In this document: one piece after another, positions 33,424 to 43,638 of the stretch
Layout: the number at the start of each line of letters is the position of its first letter
Position numbering within the stretch: the stretch's first letter is position 1
Assembly: GCF_008304605.1 (NCBI RefSeq)
Contig: NZ_PIJY01000030.1
Coordinates: 259,457 to 323,456, forward strand
Reading direction: 5' to 3'
Source: Oceanobacillus polygoni
GTDB lineage: Bacteria; Bacillota; Bacilli; Bacillales; Amphibacillaceae
DNA length: 64,000 nucleotides
Program-made: the position numbers and the translations under genes
Notes under the pieces: generated by a model
Database searches by the model: none
The model's input: the letters and a program-made list of their open reading frames with translations, nothing else
What the model was told of the DNA's origin: nothing

Positions 33424-34077
33424 TCAGCGCTCACGATGACTCGTAATTTCTATTTCTTGTAAAGCCTGCGTTGCTAATTGATCAGCCTCACGGTTCATTT
33501 TTCGAGACACATTTTTATAGGTTGGAGTAATTCCAAGCTGTTCTAATTTTCGCTCAATGCGATCAATCCATGCTGCTAACTCCTTTTCGTAGCATGGCCA
33601 TTCCCCATCTAGTTGATGAATGACAACCTTTGAATCTCCAACAAGTGTAACTGGTAAATGGTGCGCACCTAATAGCTCTAATTCCGTTAATCCTAAGTGA
33701 AGCGCTGCATACTCTGCTTCGTTGTTGCTTACAAGGCCTTCCACTAAAGCATTTTTTCTTATCCGATAGGCCTTTTCATTTTGCTCATAGTAAATGACAC
33801 AGCCAAGTCCTGCTTTATTTGTCTTCAGGTCAAACCCACCATCAAAATAAACGATTATATCATGGGGCTCCGTTTTAATTTCCTCCATGTATTTCTTTAA
33901 TTGCTTATAGGTCCAGCTTCCCTCGTTGCTATCAATAAATGTTAACTGCTTAATGCGTCCAGTTTTCTCCATGTCTTCAGCAATGACGATGGCTTGTCCA
34001 GCTTGCATCATATCTGAGCTGAATATCGTCTCTAATCCCTTTTTTGTACGATACGTTAATTCCATTCTCACTTGCAA
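33424..34077 (-). CDS. RNase H-like (reverse-transcriptase-type RNase HI) domain protein
   Basis: A 217-residue protein. About 75 residues of N-terminal domain (SSDMMQAGQAIVIAEDMEKTGRIK, an RNase H-associated fold) precede an RNase HI domain. The acidic centres read YFDGGFDLKTNKAG (first Asp), SNNEAEYAALHLGL (Glu), TLVGDSKVVIHQLDG (Asp) and VSRKMNREADQLATQA (last Asp). All four carboxylates are present, so activity on RNA-DNA hybrids is possible. B. subtilis has similar YpdQ/YpeP proteins. TTG 34077 is chosen because AGAGGGGG lies 7 bases upstream; GTG 34071 and ATG 34065 are alternatives. It is monocistronic. Confidence 0.8.
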   Translation of the reverse strand: MQVRMELTYRTKKGLETIFSSDMMQAGQAIVIAEDMEKTGRIKQLTFIDSNEGSWTYKQLKKYMEEIKTEPHDIIVYFDGGFDLKTNKAGLGCVIYYEQNEKAYRIRKNALVEGLVSNNEAEYAALHLGLTELELLGAHHLPVTLVGDSKVVIHQLDGEWPCYEKELAAWIDRIERKLEQLGITPTYKNVSRKMNREADQLATQALQEIEITSHRER

Positions 34078-34255
34078 GATAAAACCCCCTCTTACTTGTA
34101 TGTAAAACAAAATAAATGGCATAATATCTGAATAAACACATTTAATGCATGAACCTTTCGTTAATTATTATTTTATATAGTGTCCTAAAAATACACATAC
34201 ATTAGAAGCATTAAAAGATATTTTAATAATAACAAAAATTAATTTAATAAAACAA

Positions 34256-34284
34256 TTGACAAAACAATAACTTTTATGCAAAAT
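34256..34284 (+). promoter_or_regulatory. Promoter of the SAM-riboswitch operon
   Basis: A perfect TTGACA (34256-34261), a 17-base spacer and CAAAAT precede the riboswitch by about 30 bases. Confidence 0.65.
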
Positions 34285-34310
34285 AGGTTTAACAACTGAA
34301 TATTCGTATA

Positions 34311-34420
34311 TTTTCTTATCCAGAGAGGTGGAGGGATTTGGCCCTACGAAACCTCGGCAACAGGCTTTTTAAGTACTGTGCTAATTCCAACAAGCAATAA
34401 TGCTTGGAAGATAAGAAGAG
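34311..34420 (+). promoter_or_regulatory. SAM-I riboswitch (S-box)
   Basis: P1 is formed by TTCTTATC (34313) and GATAAGAA (34410). In between are the conserved AGAGAGGTGGAGGGA, CCCTACGAAACCTCGGCAAC and GTGCTAATTCCAACAAGC blocks, and TGCTTGGAAGAT at the end. This is the full S-box consensus. S-adenosylmethionine binding would favour the terminator at 34438-34472 and shut off yitJ-metE. It should therefore be read as a leader regulator, not a separate gene. Confidence 0.97.
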
Positions 34421-34437
34421 TAAAGTGAATGATACAT

Positions 34438-34474
34438 ACATGACCTCTTCTTTTCAGAAGGGGTCATTTTTATG
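34438..34474 (+). terminator. Riboswitch-controlled terminator
   Basis: ATGACCTCTTC pairs with GAAGGGGTCAT, then TTTTTAT. It is the expression platform of the S-box. Confidence 0.9.
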
Positions 34475-34608
34475 TTTTTCCATACCTTCTTGTCTCCAGG
34501 GATACATTTTTCACCAATCCCAACTTCAAAGGAGTGATAAAAACAAGTAGTGAAGAAAATCAAATAAGATAATAGCTACTTTTAAACGAAAATAAAGGAG
34601 GCCAGAAT

Positions 34609-36474
34609 ATGAGTTTATTGAATGCACTTGAAGATAGACTCCTCATTGGCGACGGTGCAATGGGTACGTTGCTGTATTCTTACGGTGTCGACCGTTGCTT
34701 TGAAGAATTGAATCTAACACACGAGGAACAAATTACCCGTATTCATCAATCATATATTGACGCAGGATCCGATTTAATCCAAACCAATACGTACGGCGCA
34801 AATTATATTAAGCTTGCTCGCTATGGCTTAGAAGATCAAGTAAAGAAAATCAATACGAAAGCAGTGGAACTTGCTAGAAAAGCTGCTAAAAAAGACACTT
34901 TTGTTCTCGGAACTATCGGAGGGATACATGGCGCACAAGCATTAAACGAGACAAAAGAAGAAATCAAACGAAGCTTTCGAGAACAGCTATATTGCTTACT
35001 GTTAGAAGGTGTAGATGGTCTTATTTTAGAAACCTATTACAATCTTGATGAACTATTAACCGTATTAGAAATTGCCCGAGAAGAAACAACGATACCAATT
35101 ATTACAAATGTCTCCATGCATGTACCAGGCATTCTTGAAAATGGTATCCAGTTAAATGATGCTTTTCAACGTCTAGAAGATACGGGTAGTAACATTGTTG
35201 GCGTCAATTGTCATTTAGGACCATTTCATATGCTGCAATCATTAAAAGGTGTTCCATTGTCAGATAAGACATTCTTAGCAGCATACCCAAACGCTAGTTT
35301 GCCAGCTTATCACGAGGGCAAGCTTGTTTACGAAAATAAACCCGACTATTTCACTCGATGCGCTGAGGATTTTCGCAATGAAGGGGTTCGTTTGCTTGGC
35401 GGTTGCTGTGGAACAACCCCCGAACATATCAAGGCATTAGCAAAAGGGGTTCGTAGTTTAAAACCATTAGCCGAAAAAAGAATCGTTCGAAAACCCTCCC
35501 CTATTGAAGTGACGATTGATGAGACGAACAAAGAGATTCCTTTAGTGGATATCGTAAAGAAAAGACATTCCATCATCGTTGAGCTAGATGCGCCGAAACA
35601 TCTGCAAACAGACGCATATATGGAAGGCGTGAAGGCATTAAAGAAGGCTGGTGTTGACGCAATTACATTAGCTGACAACTCGTTAGCATCACCAAGAATT
35701 AGTAATATTGCGATCGCTGAAAAAATAAAACAAGAGGTTGGGCTAAGACCTCTCGTCCACTTAACTTGCCGGGATCGAAATTTAATTGGGTTGCAATCGC
35801 ATTTAATGGGACTGGACACTTTAGGGATGCATGAAATTTTGGCAATTACGGGGGACCCAACGAAAATCGGCGACTTTCCAGGTGCCACTTCTGTTTTTGA
35901 TGTAACATCGTTCGATTTAATTAAATTAATCAAGCAATTTAACGAAGGACTTTCCTTTTCTGGTAATTCCTTACGGCGAAAAACTTCTTTCAAAGTTGGT
36001 GCAGCTTTTAATCCAAATGTTGCTCATCTTGATAAGGCAGTCAAACGAATGGAAAAGAAAATTAGCTATGGTGCCGATTATTTTCTAACACAACCAATCT
36101 TTAATAAGGAGCAAATCATCCAGCTGCATGAAGCAACAGCGCATATCCAAACACCGATATATATAGGAATCATGCCGCTGACCTCAACGAGAAATGCAGA
36201 GTTTCTCCACAATGAAGTACCAGGAATTAAGCTAAATGACGATGTTAGAGAAAAAATGCGCTTCGTCTCGAACAATCGAGACCAATCGATTGAACAAGGG
36301 ATTTCAATCGCGAAGGAACTTATTGATGTATCCCTACAATACTTCCATGGTGTTTATTTGATTACACCTTTTACACGTTATGACATGATTATTCGTCTTG
36401 TTGAATATATCCAGGAAAAAGTTCCAGCAAGCAACTTAGAGGAGGTGTTGTCAGCGACCCAACACAGCCGATAA
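34609..36474 (+). CDS. yitJ: Bifunctional homocysteine S-methyltransferase / methylenetetrahydrofolate reductase YitJ
   Basis: A 621-residue fusion. Residues 1-290 are a homocysteine methyltransferase with zinc ligands in GVNCHLGP and LGGCCGTTPEHIKAL and the opening LIGDGAMGTLLYSYG. Residues 320-610 are an FAD-dependent 5,10-methylenetetrahydrofolate reductase (HSIIVELDAPKHLQTDAYM, ILAITGDPTKIGDFPG, FLTQPIFNKEQI). The enzyme makes methyl-THF and can methylate homocysteine. It is controlled by the S-box directly upstream and followed 45 bases later by metE, with no terminator between. ATG 34609 follows AAAGGAGGCCAGAAT. Confidence 0.95.
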   Translation: MSLLNALEDRLLIGDGAMGTLLYSYGVDRCFEELNLTHEEQITRIHQSYIDAGSDLIQTNTYGANYIKLARYGLEDQVKKINTKAVELARKAAKKDTFVLGTIGGIHGAQALNETKEEIKRSFREQLYCLLLEGVDGLILETYYNLDELLTVLEIAREETTIPIITNVSMHVPGILENGIQLNDAFQRLEDTGSNIVGVNCHLGPFHMLQSLKGVPLSDKTFLAAYPNASLPAYHEGKLVYENKPDYFTRCAEDFRNEGVRLLGGCCGTTPEHIKALAKGVRSLKPLAEKRIVRKPSPIEVTIDETNKEIPLVDIVKKRHSIIVELDAPKHLQTDAYMEGVKALKKAGVDAITLADNSLASPRISNIAIAEKIKQEVGLRPLVHLTCRDRNLIGLQSHLMGLDTLGMHEILAITGDPTKIGDFPGATSVFDVTSFDLIKLIKQFNEGLSFSGNSLRRKTSFKVGAAFNPNVAHLDKAVKRMEKKISYGADYFLTQPIFNKEQIIQLHEATAHIQTPIYIGIMPLTSTRNAEFLHNEVPGIKLNDDVREKMRFVSNNRDQSIEQGISIAKELIDVSLQYFHGVYLITPFTRYDMIIRLVEYIQEKVPASNLEEVLSATQHSR

Positions 36475-36519
36475 AAAATATTAAGGAAAAACGATTAAAA
36501 AAAATGAGGAGGAAATGAG

Positions 36520-38811
36520 ATGACAAATGTGATTAGCTCAAACTTAGGTTATCCAAGAATTGGGGAGAAAAGAGAATGGAAGCGTGCTTTGGAAGGATAC
36601 TGGAATAAGCAACTATCTGAAAAGGAACTCATCGAGAAAACAGATGCCATTAGATTAGCAAACTTAAAAAAACAAAAAGAAATTGGGATTGATCTTATAC
36701 CAGTTGGCGATTTCACACTATACGATCACGTCCTAGATACTTCCGCTATGTTCGGAGTTGTACCAGATCGCTTTAACTATGATGGCGGAAAGGTAAACCT
36801 GGAAACCTATTTTGCTATTGCCCGCGGTACGGAAAATGCGGTCGCATCCGAGCTTACGAAATGGTTTAATACAAACTATCATTATATCGTTCCAGAACTT
36901 GAAAACGTGACACCAACGTTAACAGAAAATCTTCCACTGAAATTCTATAAAGAAGCAAAAGATAAGTTAGGAATCGATGGGAAGCCTGTCATTTTAGGCC
37001 CGATTACATACCTAAAACTATCAAAAGGGTACGAAGAAAAGGATTTTTCTAACGTCTTACAACGCTTTATCCCATTATATGTCCAACTATTAAAAGAGTT
37101 AGAGGAAGCTGGCGCATCTTGGGTACAAATTGATGAACCGATTTTCGGTACAAATCTCCCAAAAGAGGTTATCCAAGAAGCGAAACAAGTTTATGAGCAA
37201 TTTCATGATGCAGCACCAAACTTAAAACTTATTTTACAAACCTATTTCGAGCATATTATTCACTATGAAGAAATTATCGAATTTCCTGTTCAAGCAATCG
37301 GACTTGACTTTGTCCACGGAGATTCGCTAGAGCTTATCAAGCAATACGGATTCCCAGAAGATAAAGCACTCGCAGCTGGAGTTATCAATGGGCGCAATGT
37401 TTGGAAGGCTGACTTGGAAGCTAAAATAGACCAGCTCGAAACAATCTATCAAGCTGTTAAAAATAAGCAACTTATTATCCAGCCATCCTCCTCTTTATTA
37501 CATGTTCCAGTCACGAAGGAATCTGAAGTACAACTTGATTCTGATGTGAAAGATGGTCTTTCCTTTGCGAATGAAAAGCTTGATGAAATCGTAACACTTA
37601 CAAAGGGATTACAATCCGGGAAACAATCCATCTCGAACGCACTAAAAGTAAATAAACAGGAACTTGAACAGTTTAATCGATCAACACACAGAAATAATGA
37701 AATCGTTCGAAAGGAAGTCGAAGCACTAGGAATTTCAGATGCACAACGCTCCCTACCATTCGCTAAACGGATTCAGAAACAACACGAGCTCTTACAATTA
37801 CCATTACTTCCAACGACAACAATTGGCAGTTTACCGCAAACACAGGAAGTTAGAAAAACAAGGACAAAGTGGCGTCAGGGAACGATTACAGATGCTGAAT
37901 ATGAACAATTCATTAAGGATAACATTGAAAAATGGATTCATATCCAAGAGGAAATTGGGCTAGATGTACTTGTACATGGTGAATTCGAACGCACAGATAT
38001 GGTCGAGTATTTCGGAGAAAAGTTAAATGGCTTCGGTGTTACGGAATTCGGCTGGGTCCAATCGTACGGTTCACGGTGCGTAAAACCGCCATTGATTTTT
38101 GGTGATGTTTCGTTTGACACAGCGATGACCGTAAAGGAAAGTGTTTTCGCACAATCCTTAACAGACAAGCCTGTAAAAGGAATGCTCACTGGTCCAGTAA
38201 CTATTTTAAACTGGTCATTTGTCCATGACGATGTTCCAAGAGAAACGGTACAAAATCAAATTGCTCTCGCACTACGAAAAGAAATTGAGGCACTTGAGGC
38301 AAATGGAATTAAAATCGTTCAAGTTGATGAACCAGCATTACGCGAAGGGCTCCCACTTGATGAGAAAAAACAGAAAGCGTATTTAGATGCAGCGGTATAC
38401 GCATTTCGCTTGGCGACCGCTTCTGTTCAAGATCAGACACAAATTCATACACATATGTGCTATTCTGAATTCCAAAAAATCTATGATGCGATTGACGGTC
38501 TTGATGCAGATGTTATTTCCATTGAAACATCACGTAGTCATGGTGAAATTATATCTACCTTTGAGGAAAATACGTATGAGAAGGAAATTGGACTTGGCGT
38601 TTATGATATCCATAGTCCACGTGTTCCAGATAAAAATGAAATCAAACAAAATATTAGCCGAGCATTAAAAACGATTCCTACGGAGCAATTTTGGATTAAC
38701 CCGGATTGTGGGTTAAAAACAAGAAGTGAGGCTGAAACAGTTGGTGCATTAAAAGCGATGATCCATGCTGCAGAAGAAATTCGCAAGGATCAATTGGCTT
38801 ATCAAAAATAA
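36520..38811 (+). CDS. metE: Cobalamin-independent methionine synthase MetE
   Basis: Transfers the methyl group of methyl-THF-polyglutamate to homocysteine without B12. The 763 residues hold the two barrel halves. [20 protein letters not shown] opens the first. [38 protein letters not shown]-type text (here [14 protein letters not shown]) and the zinc ligands in HTHMCYSEF (His, Cys) and NPDCGLKTR (Cys) lie in the second. It is cotranscribed with yitJ under the SAM riboswitch. ATG 36520 is preceded by GAGGAGGAAATGAG. A terminator follows. Confidence 0.97.
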   Translation: MTNVISSNLGYPRIGEKREWKRALEGYWNKQLSEKELIEKTDAIRLANLKKQKEIGIDLIPVGDFTLYDHVLDTSAMFGVVPDRFNYDGGKVNLETYFAIARGTENAVASELTKWFNTNYHYIVPELENVTPTLTENLPLKFYKEAKDKLGIDGKPVILGPITYLKLSKGYEEKDFSNVLQRFIPLYVQLLKELEEAGASWVQIDEPIFGTNLPKEVIQEAKQVYEQFHDAAPNLKLILQTYFEHIIHYEEIIEFPVQAIGLDFVHGDSLELIKQYGFPEDKALAAGVINGRNVWKADLEAKIDQLETIYQAVKNKQLIIQPSSSLLHVPVTKESEVQLDSDVKDGLSFANEKLDEIVTLTKGLQSGKQSISNALKVNKQELEQFNRSTHRNNEIVRKEVEALGISDAQRSLPFAKRIQKQHELLQLPLLPTTTIGSLPQTQEVRKTRTKWRQGTITDAEYEQFIKDNIEKWIHIQEEIGLDVLVHGEFERTDMVEYFGEKLNGFGVTEFGWVQSYGSRCVKPPLIFGDVSFDTAMTVKESVFAQSLTDKPVKGMLTGPVTILNWSFVHDDVPRETVQNQIALALRKEIEALEANGIKIVQVDEPALREGLPLDEKKQKAYLDAAVYAFRLATASVQDQTQIHTHMCYSEFQKIYDAIDGLDADVISIETSRSHGEIISTFEENTYEKEIGLGVYDIHSPRVPDKNEIKQNISRALKTIPTEQFWINPDCGLKTRSEAETVGALKAMIHAAEEIRKDQLAYQK

Positions 38812-38858
38812 TCTACAAGCGATTCATACTCGAGGATATTCTAGTCAAACAAATTAAA

Positions 38859-38898
38859 TCAAAAGCCCATAATCATTACGGTTATGGGCTTTTGTTTC
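38859..38898 (+). terminator. Terminator after metE
   Basis: AAAAGCCCATAA pairs with TTATGGGCTTTT, then TGTTTCG. It is also usable on the minus strand after sbcC. Confidence 0.85.
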
Positions 38899-38954
38899 GT
38901 ATTTTTGCCGACTTTTCAGCTGCATCTAATGTTAAAAAAACACCCTCTGTTTTA

Positions 38955-41900
38955 CTATTGCATTACAAACCGCGTCCTGCTATAGCCTTCTTTCATTTTC
39001 TTAACCTCTAGCATTGCTGGAAACATGCTTTTTAGCTCCTGCACATGGGAAATAACGCCAATCATTCTACCCGATTGCTGTAATGCAATCAATGTGTCAA
39101 TCGCTTTACTCAACGACTCTTCATCTAATGATCCAAAGCCTTCATCGATAAACATCGTATCAATAGATATATTGCCTTGAAAGCTTTGAATCACATCAGA
39201 CATTCCAAGTGCAAGCGAAAGTGATGCATTGAATTTTTCTCCACCTGATAATGTTTTAACGTCGCGGGATTGCCCAGTATATGCGTCATATACATCAAGC
39301 GCTAATCCACTTTGCTTACCATGTGATTCCTGCCGGTCACTTCTCGTTAAATAATATTGACCATTTGAGAGCTCCCTTAATCTTAAGTTTGCAGCATCAA
39401 TGATTTGTTCTAAATATTCAATTTGTAAATAACGTTCAAAGGAAATTTTCCGATTGTTTTGCCCTCTCAGAACATCATATAAATCAGCAATTGTAGCCAA
39501 CCGTTTTTCCTGTTCTTTCACCTTGCTATCCGATTCCATAATGTGAACTTTCAAATCAACCGCTTCTTGGTAGCTCTCTTTTGAACGATTCCATTTATTA
39601 AGCGCCAGTTCGTATGCCTGTTTAAGCTTATCTAGCTGCTGCTTTAATACCGTTAAATCAATTCGTGATTTCTCTTTTAACACTTCTTTTAAGTCAGCAA
39701 CCTGTTCTGTTAACGTCGATAAACTTTGATTAAATCGTTCTATCTCATTCTTTAACGCCTGTTGCTCTTGCGTAGACATTTTCGCTTCCCGATACACTTC
39801 AACCGACCCGAACCCTGCGTTTAGCATCGCTTCATTAAATTGCTTCTCTATAGCCTTACGCTTCTCGCTCGTTTCATTGAGTTGTGTTTTCGAATGTGTC
39901 CGATTTGAAGTAACACTTGCCTGTTCTTCCTTTGCTTTTTGCAATCCAGATTGTGCATCCTCCCATTGTTTCTCTAGCTTTAATTTTAATTCGCTTGTTT
40001 CGTTTAGTTGCTTCTCTAGTTCCTCTAGTACCTTTACTTCATCTGGTATGTTCCGTAAACGTTCCTGATAAACTGCTTTCTTCGATTCATATGATGTCAC
40101 TAAATCCCGATATGCTTTTTCAAGCTGCTCTCTTTTTGGCTCTAGTTGTTTTATTTCAACAGCTATGTTTTCTTGCATTTTCTTTTGCTCTTTTAACTTT
40201 GTCTGTTTCTTTTCTAATTCCGCCACTTCATCTGCTAGCCTTTTCCCCTTTTCTACTAATTGTTCAAAAATGGACGAAACAGCTTCAAGTGGAATCGCGT
40301 GCTCCTTTATATCTGTTTCCTTCTCTTCGATCTGAGCTTTTTTCGCCTTCAACTCAGCTGCAGCATTACGGTACAAATCATCTTTTACGTCTAAATCTTT
40401 TTTCAATGCTTCCAGCTGTTCTTTCGTAATGGCATCCTTCTCCATCATTGCCTTATTCGGATGTTCGATGCTTCCACAAACTGGACATGCTTCTCCATCA
40501 TGCAAATGATTTGCCAAAACAATTGCTTGATTAGCTAGCCACGCTTCCTCCTGGCATCGATACAGTTCCTTCGCCTTGAAAAAATGCTCCTTTTTTAGCG
40601 AAACAGCCTTTTCTAGCTTATTTTTTTGCTGGGATAAATCAATATAAACGCGTAGCAACTTGGCACGTTCTCTCATTTCGAGTAATTGCTGCCTCTTATC
40701 ATGGTATTGGTTAACAGCCTCATCAAGCTGCTTAATTTGGGCCTGGCATTTTTCAGCCGCTTCATTTTTGTTTCCAAGCTCTTTCTTAAGTTTTTCCAAT
40801 TCAGCCCTAGTCGACTTTCCCTCTCTTACAAGTGTTTCTAATTTACTCTTTTGCTGATCGATATCTTTTACAACAGGTAAATATTCGGTTAATCGGTCTA
40901 GCTTTTTTCCCATTTCTTCTCTTATATCTTTTTTATTTTCCTCTTGCTTATAATAGGATGTCGCTTGCTCCAATTTAGCATCAGCGAGTTTCTGAGATGC
41001 TTCTGCATTTTCTAATGCACGGATTTTCTCAGCCTCTTCCTTTTGCCAATCCAAAACCTGCTTTTCATAAATTTCAATCGTACTTGCTCGCCCTGCTGCT
41101 TCTAATCGTTTCTCTTTCGCAGTAAACAAAGGGGCTTGTTCTTTCAGTTGCTTCAATCGCTTCCCTTTCACATCCAAATCTTCAAAACGCTCATTCAGTG
41201 CACGTGCCTCATGGAAAGCAGTTTGTTCCTCGTCATGTTTGCGATATGCTGCTTCATAAGCTTTTTCATCGATCTCAATTTGCTCCCTATAAAAATCAGC
41301 CTCAGCTTCTAGTCCCACAACAATTTGCTGTGTGTGGTAATGATCCGCTGCTAAAACATTCGCTAAAAGCGAGTCCTCTCGTTTAGGCAATACGGAATAA
41401 ATTGTAGTTATATAGTGATCGAGTGTCTGTTTCACTTGGTTATATTGCTGTTCAACTGTGTTTTTCTTATTTTTCAGCAACTCACTAAGATGCTTATAAT
41501 GCTCTGTTTTAAAAAGCCTTCTTAAAATCGCTTCTTTATTCTCCGTGTCCGAAGTTAGTAGTTTACGAAATTCACCTTGGGGCAGCATAACAATTTGTTT
41601 AAACTGGTCTTGTGTTAAGCCGATAAACGATTCTACTTTTTTATTGATTTCAGAAACGATTTGCCTGTCGACACAAGGAACTTCTCTGCCCTCTACCTTT
41701 TCAAAGAACTCATAACGTTCACCAGTTTTCGATTTATTTCCTTTTTTCACATGACCTATTTGCCGAAGTATGCGATATATACGGCCGCTCAAGGAAAATT
41801 CTAATTCTACTGCGGTATGGGTATTATCATCTGCGAAATCACTGCGCAAAGCCTTTGTATCTTCCCGATCCGATCCACTTGCACTGCCGTATAATGCAAA

Positions 41901-42047
41901 AGCAATACCATCAAAAATTGTCGTTTTACCAGCACCTGTATTCCCAGATATGACAAATAAATTCGTCTTATTCAGCTCTCTAAAGTCAATCGTTTCTGTA
42001 TTTTTATACGGACCAAACGCCGTCATTGTTAATTTCAGTGGCTTCAA
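38955..42047 (-). CDS. sbcC: Exonuclease subunit SbcC
   Basis: SMC/Rad50-like ATPase of the SbcCD double-strand nuclease that cleaves hairpins and blocked DNA ends. Walker A GNTGAGKTTIFDGI lies at residues 34-47. Long coiled coils (about 180-850) are interrupted by the zinc hook EACPVCGSIEHP near 500. The signature KTLSGGEKF and Walker B MFIDEGFGSLDEE sit at the C-terminus. Length 1030 is normal. It starts with TTG 42047, 10 bases after AAAGGAG. sbcD is immediately upstream (32-base gap), forming an operon. Confidence 0.95.
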   Translation of the reverse strand: MKPLKLTMTAFGPYKNTETIDFRELNKTNLFVISGNTGAGKTTIFDGIAFALYGSASGSDREDTKALRSDFADDNTHTAVELEFSLSGRIYRILRQIGHVKKGNKSKTGERYEFFEKVEGREVPCVDRQIVSEINKKVESFIGLTQDQFKQIVMLPQGEFRKLLTSDTENKEAILRRLFKTEHYKHLSELLKNKKNTVEQQYNQVKQTLDHYITTIYSVLPKREDSLLANVLAADHYHTQQIVVGLEAEADFYREQIEIDEKAYEAAYRKHDEEQTAFHEARALNERFEDLDVKGKRLKQLKEQAPLFTAKEKRLEAAGRASTIEIYEKQVLDWQKEEAEKIRALENAEASQKLADAKLEQATSYYKQEENKKDIREEMGKKLDRLTEYLPVVKDIDQQKSKLETLVREGKSTRAELEKLKKELGNKNEAAEKCQAQIKQLDEAVNQYHDKRQQLLEMRERAKLLRVYIDLSQQKNKLEKAVSLKKEHFFKAKELYRCQEEAWLANQAIVLANHLHDGEACPVCGSIEHPNKAMMEKDAITKEQLEALKKDLDVKDDLYRNAAAELKAKKAQIEEKETDIKEHAIPLEAVSSIFEQLVEKGKRLADEVAELEKKQTKLKEQKKMQENIAVEIKQLEPKREQLEKAYRDLVTSYESKKAVYQERLRNIPDEVKVLEELEKQLNETSELKLKLEKQWEDAQSGLQKAKEEQASVTSNRTHSKTQLNETSEKRKAIEKQFNEAMLNAGFGSVEVYREAKMSTQEQQALKNEIERFNQSLSTLTEQVADLKEVLKEKSRIDLTVLKQQLDKLKQAYELALNKWNRSKESYQEAVDLKVHIMESDSKVKEQEKRLATIADLYDVLRGQNNRKISFERYLQIEYLEQIIDAANLRLRELSNGQYYLTRSDRQESHGKQSGLALDVYDAYTGQSRDVKTLSGGEKFNASLSLALGMSDVIQSFQGNISIDTMFIDEGFGSLDEESLSKAIDTLIALQQSGRMIGVISHVQELKSMFPAMLEVKKMKEGYSRTRFVMQ

Positions 42048-42079
42048 CTGGTTTGCACTCCTTTCTCCCGCAACAACAT

Positions 42080-43273
42080 TTAATTCGAGATAGACGCTTT
42101 CTGTTTTGGTATTTCTCTTGTTTCATTCTCATCCTTTAGAAGGTCGTCTAATGTCTCTTTAAAAATAGCTTCGATTTCCTCTGTTGCTTTATCTCCTTTT
42201 ACTTCATTATAGAATGCTTTAAAGAGGTCTAAATCACTCATCTTACTTCGATTAATCGCTTGATCTTCTGTCAATAACATAGGTATGACAGAATGGTTTT
42301 TACGTTCTACATGCATCGCGTTTGGATAGACAGACCGCACCTTCTCCATCGGTGACAGAACTGGAGTCTCATCCAATAACCGAACAAAGACATAGTCTTC
42401 ATTTATTGGACGATTTAATAAATCCTCTACGTAAGCTTCAACGGTGCGTATGTCTCTCCGCGGTATTAGCAGGCGCTTTTCAACCGTAATATTCCCTAGA
42501 GCATCCATCTCCACAATATGGAACCCTTTTTTATGATGTTCCTCGGATAAAGAGTATTTTAAAATCGATCCAGCATAACGAATTTTTTCATCCAATACAT
42601 AGTGCGCCTGATGCAAATGCCCTAATGCTGTATAATGAAATGGCATATAGTGTTCACCAGCAACATATTCTGCACCACCTATGGAAAGCGGGCGCTCCGA
42701 ATCACTTGTATTTTCTTCTTCTTTCGCATGAGGGGTCACAAATGCATGACCAACAGCGACATGTCGAGCGTTTCCATCGAGCTGTCGTGATATTTGTTCA
42801 ATTATCTTTTTCGTTGCGTCATCATGTGAACGGATTTCTTCATCTTCCAAAACATTCCTTACAACACTTGGATCACAGTACGGAATGAGATGAAAATGAA
42901 CCTCCCCGAACTCATCTTCTAAAATAACCGGCTTCATTTCTTTCGATAGATTACCGACAATGTGAAAACCATGATGCTTCATCAAGCTGCTTCCAAAGTT
43001 TAATCTGCTCGGGCTGTCATGGTTTCCCGCGATAGCAATTACAGGCGTTTTTAATTTTTGAACAATCGTTTCTAACACATTATCCAATAAATGAACTGCT
43101 TCAATCGGTGGAACAGCTCGATCATATAAATCACCCGCAATGATGACCACATCTGGTTTTTCTTCTTCAACCGCTCGTATAAACTGCTCTAATACATGAC
43201 GTTGATCTTCCGTCATATAGATTCCCTGTACAAGTTTTCCTAAGTGCCAATCTGCAGTATGAAATATCTTCAT
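42080..43273 (-). CDS. sbcD: Exonuclease subunit SbcD
   Basis: Mn-dependent nuclease subunit (Mre11-like calcineurin phosphoesterase). The metal-binding motifs are complete: HTADWHLGK, IIAGDLYDRAVPP, AIAGNHDSPSRL, VGHAFVTPH and ALGHLHQAHY. A C-terminal cap domain follows to residue 397. It works with SbcC from the next gene. ATG 43273 has GAAAGGAGAGGCACG upstream. The tail (KDENETREIPKQKASISN) is charged and unstructured. Confidence 0.95.
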   Translation of the reverse strand: MKIFHTADWHLGKLVQGIYMTEDQRHVLEQFIRAVEEEKPDVVIIAGDLYDRAVPPIEAVHLLDNVLETIVQKLKTPVIAIAGNHDSPSRLNFGSSLMKHHGFHIVGNLSKEMKPVILEDEFGEVHFHLIPYCDPSVVRNVLEDEEIRSHDDATKKIIEQISRQLDGNARHVAVGHAFVTPHAKEEENTSDSERPLSIGGAEYVAGEHYMPFHYTALGHLHQAHYVLDEKIRYAGSILKYSLSEEHHKKGFHIVEMDALGNITVEKRLLIPRRDIRTVEAYVEDLLNRPINEDYVFVRLLDETPVLSPMEKVRSVYPNAMHVERKNHSVIPMLLTEDQAINRSKMSDLDLFKAFYNEVKGDKATEEIEAIFKETLDDLLKDENETREIPKQKASISN

Positions 43274-43598
43274 CGTGCCTCTCCTTTCGTATACAGCTAA
43301 TAGTGAGATTTATAGTTGAATTGGTAAAATGGATGAAGTAAGAACTTCTAAATCTATTATGAGTAGTATACTGTGCTTCTTTCATTGTATCAATGTTATG
43401 AAACCTCGTCATTATACATATTTCTACCAGTTGTATTCTTTGATTTTTGAATTTCGAATCTATCACTCTCTTGTTTTTTAAATTGGGAAAAGAAAATAGC
43501 TGCGATAATTAATTTTATTAAAGATTTATTTTTCACTGATTTAGTTTCTAGATTTGTACATGTTATTAAAAAATTGCGCTTCATTCCCTTACAAATAT
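43274..43598. other. Spacer with no supported gene
   Basis: A+T-rich. Two open frames on the minus strand (up to 62 codons) lack proper ribosome-binding sites and resemble nothing. The sbcD promoter must lie here, but I cannot pick it with confidence. Confidence 0.5.
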
Positions 43599-43633
43599 AA
43601 ATAACCCTGATATGAATCGTATCAGGGTTATTA
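43599..43633. terminator. Terminator after the LmrB-like gene
   Basis: AATAACCCTGATA pairs with TATCAGGGTTATT around TGAATCG, with T-runs on both sides. Confidence 0.85.
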
Positions 43634-43638
43634 TCTAT

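Noticed and set aside
43396-43584. 62-codon minus-strand frame upstream of sbcD
   Set aside because: The putative Shine-Dalgarno touches the start codon, and the protein is basic, low-quality text.
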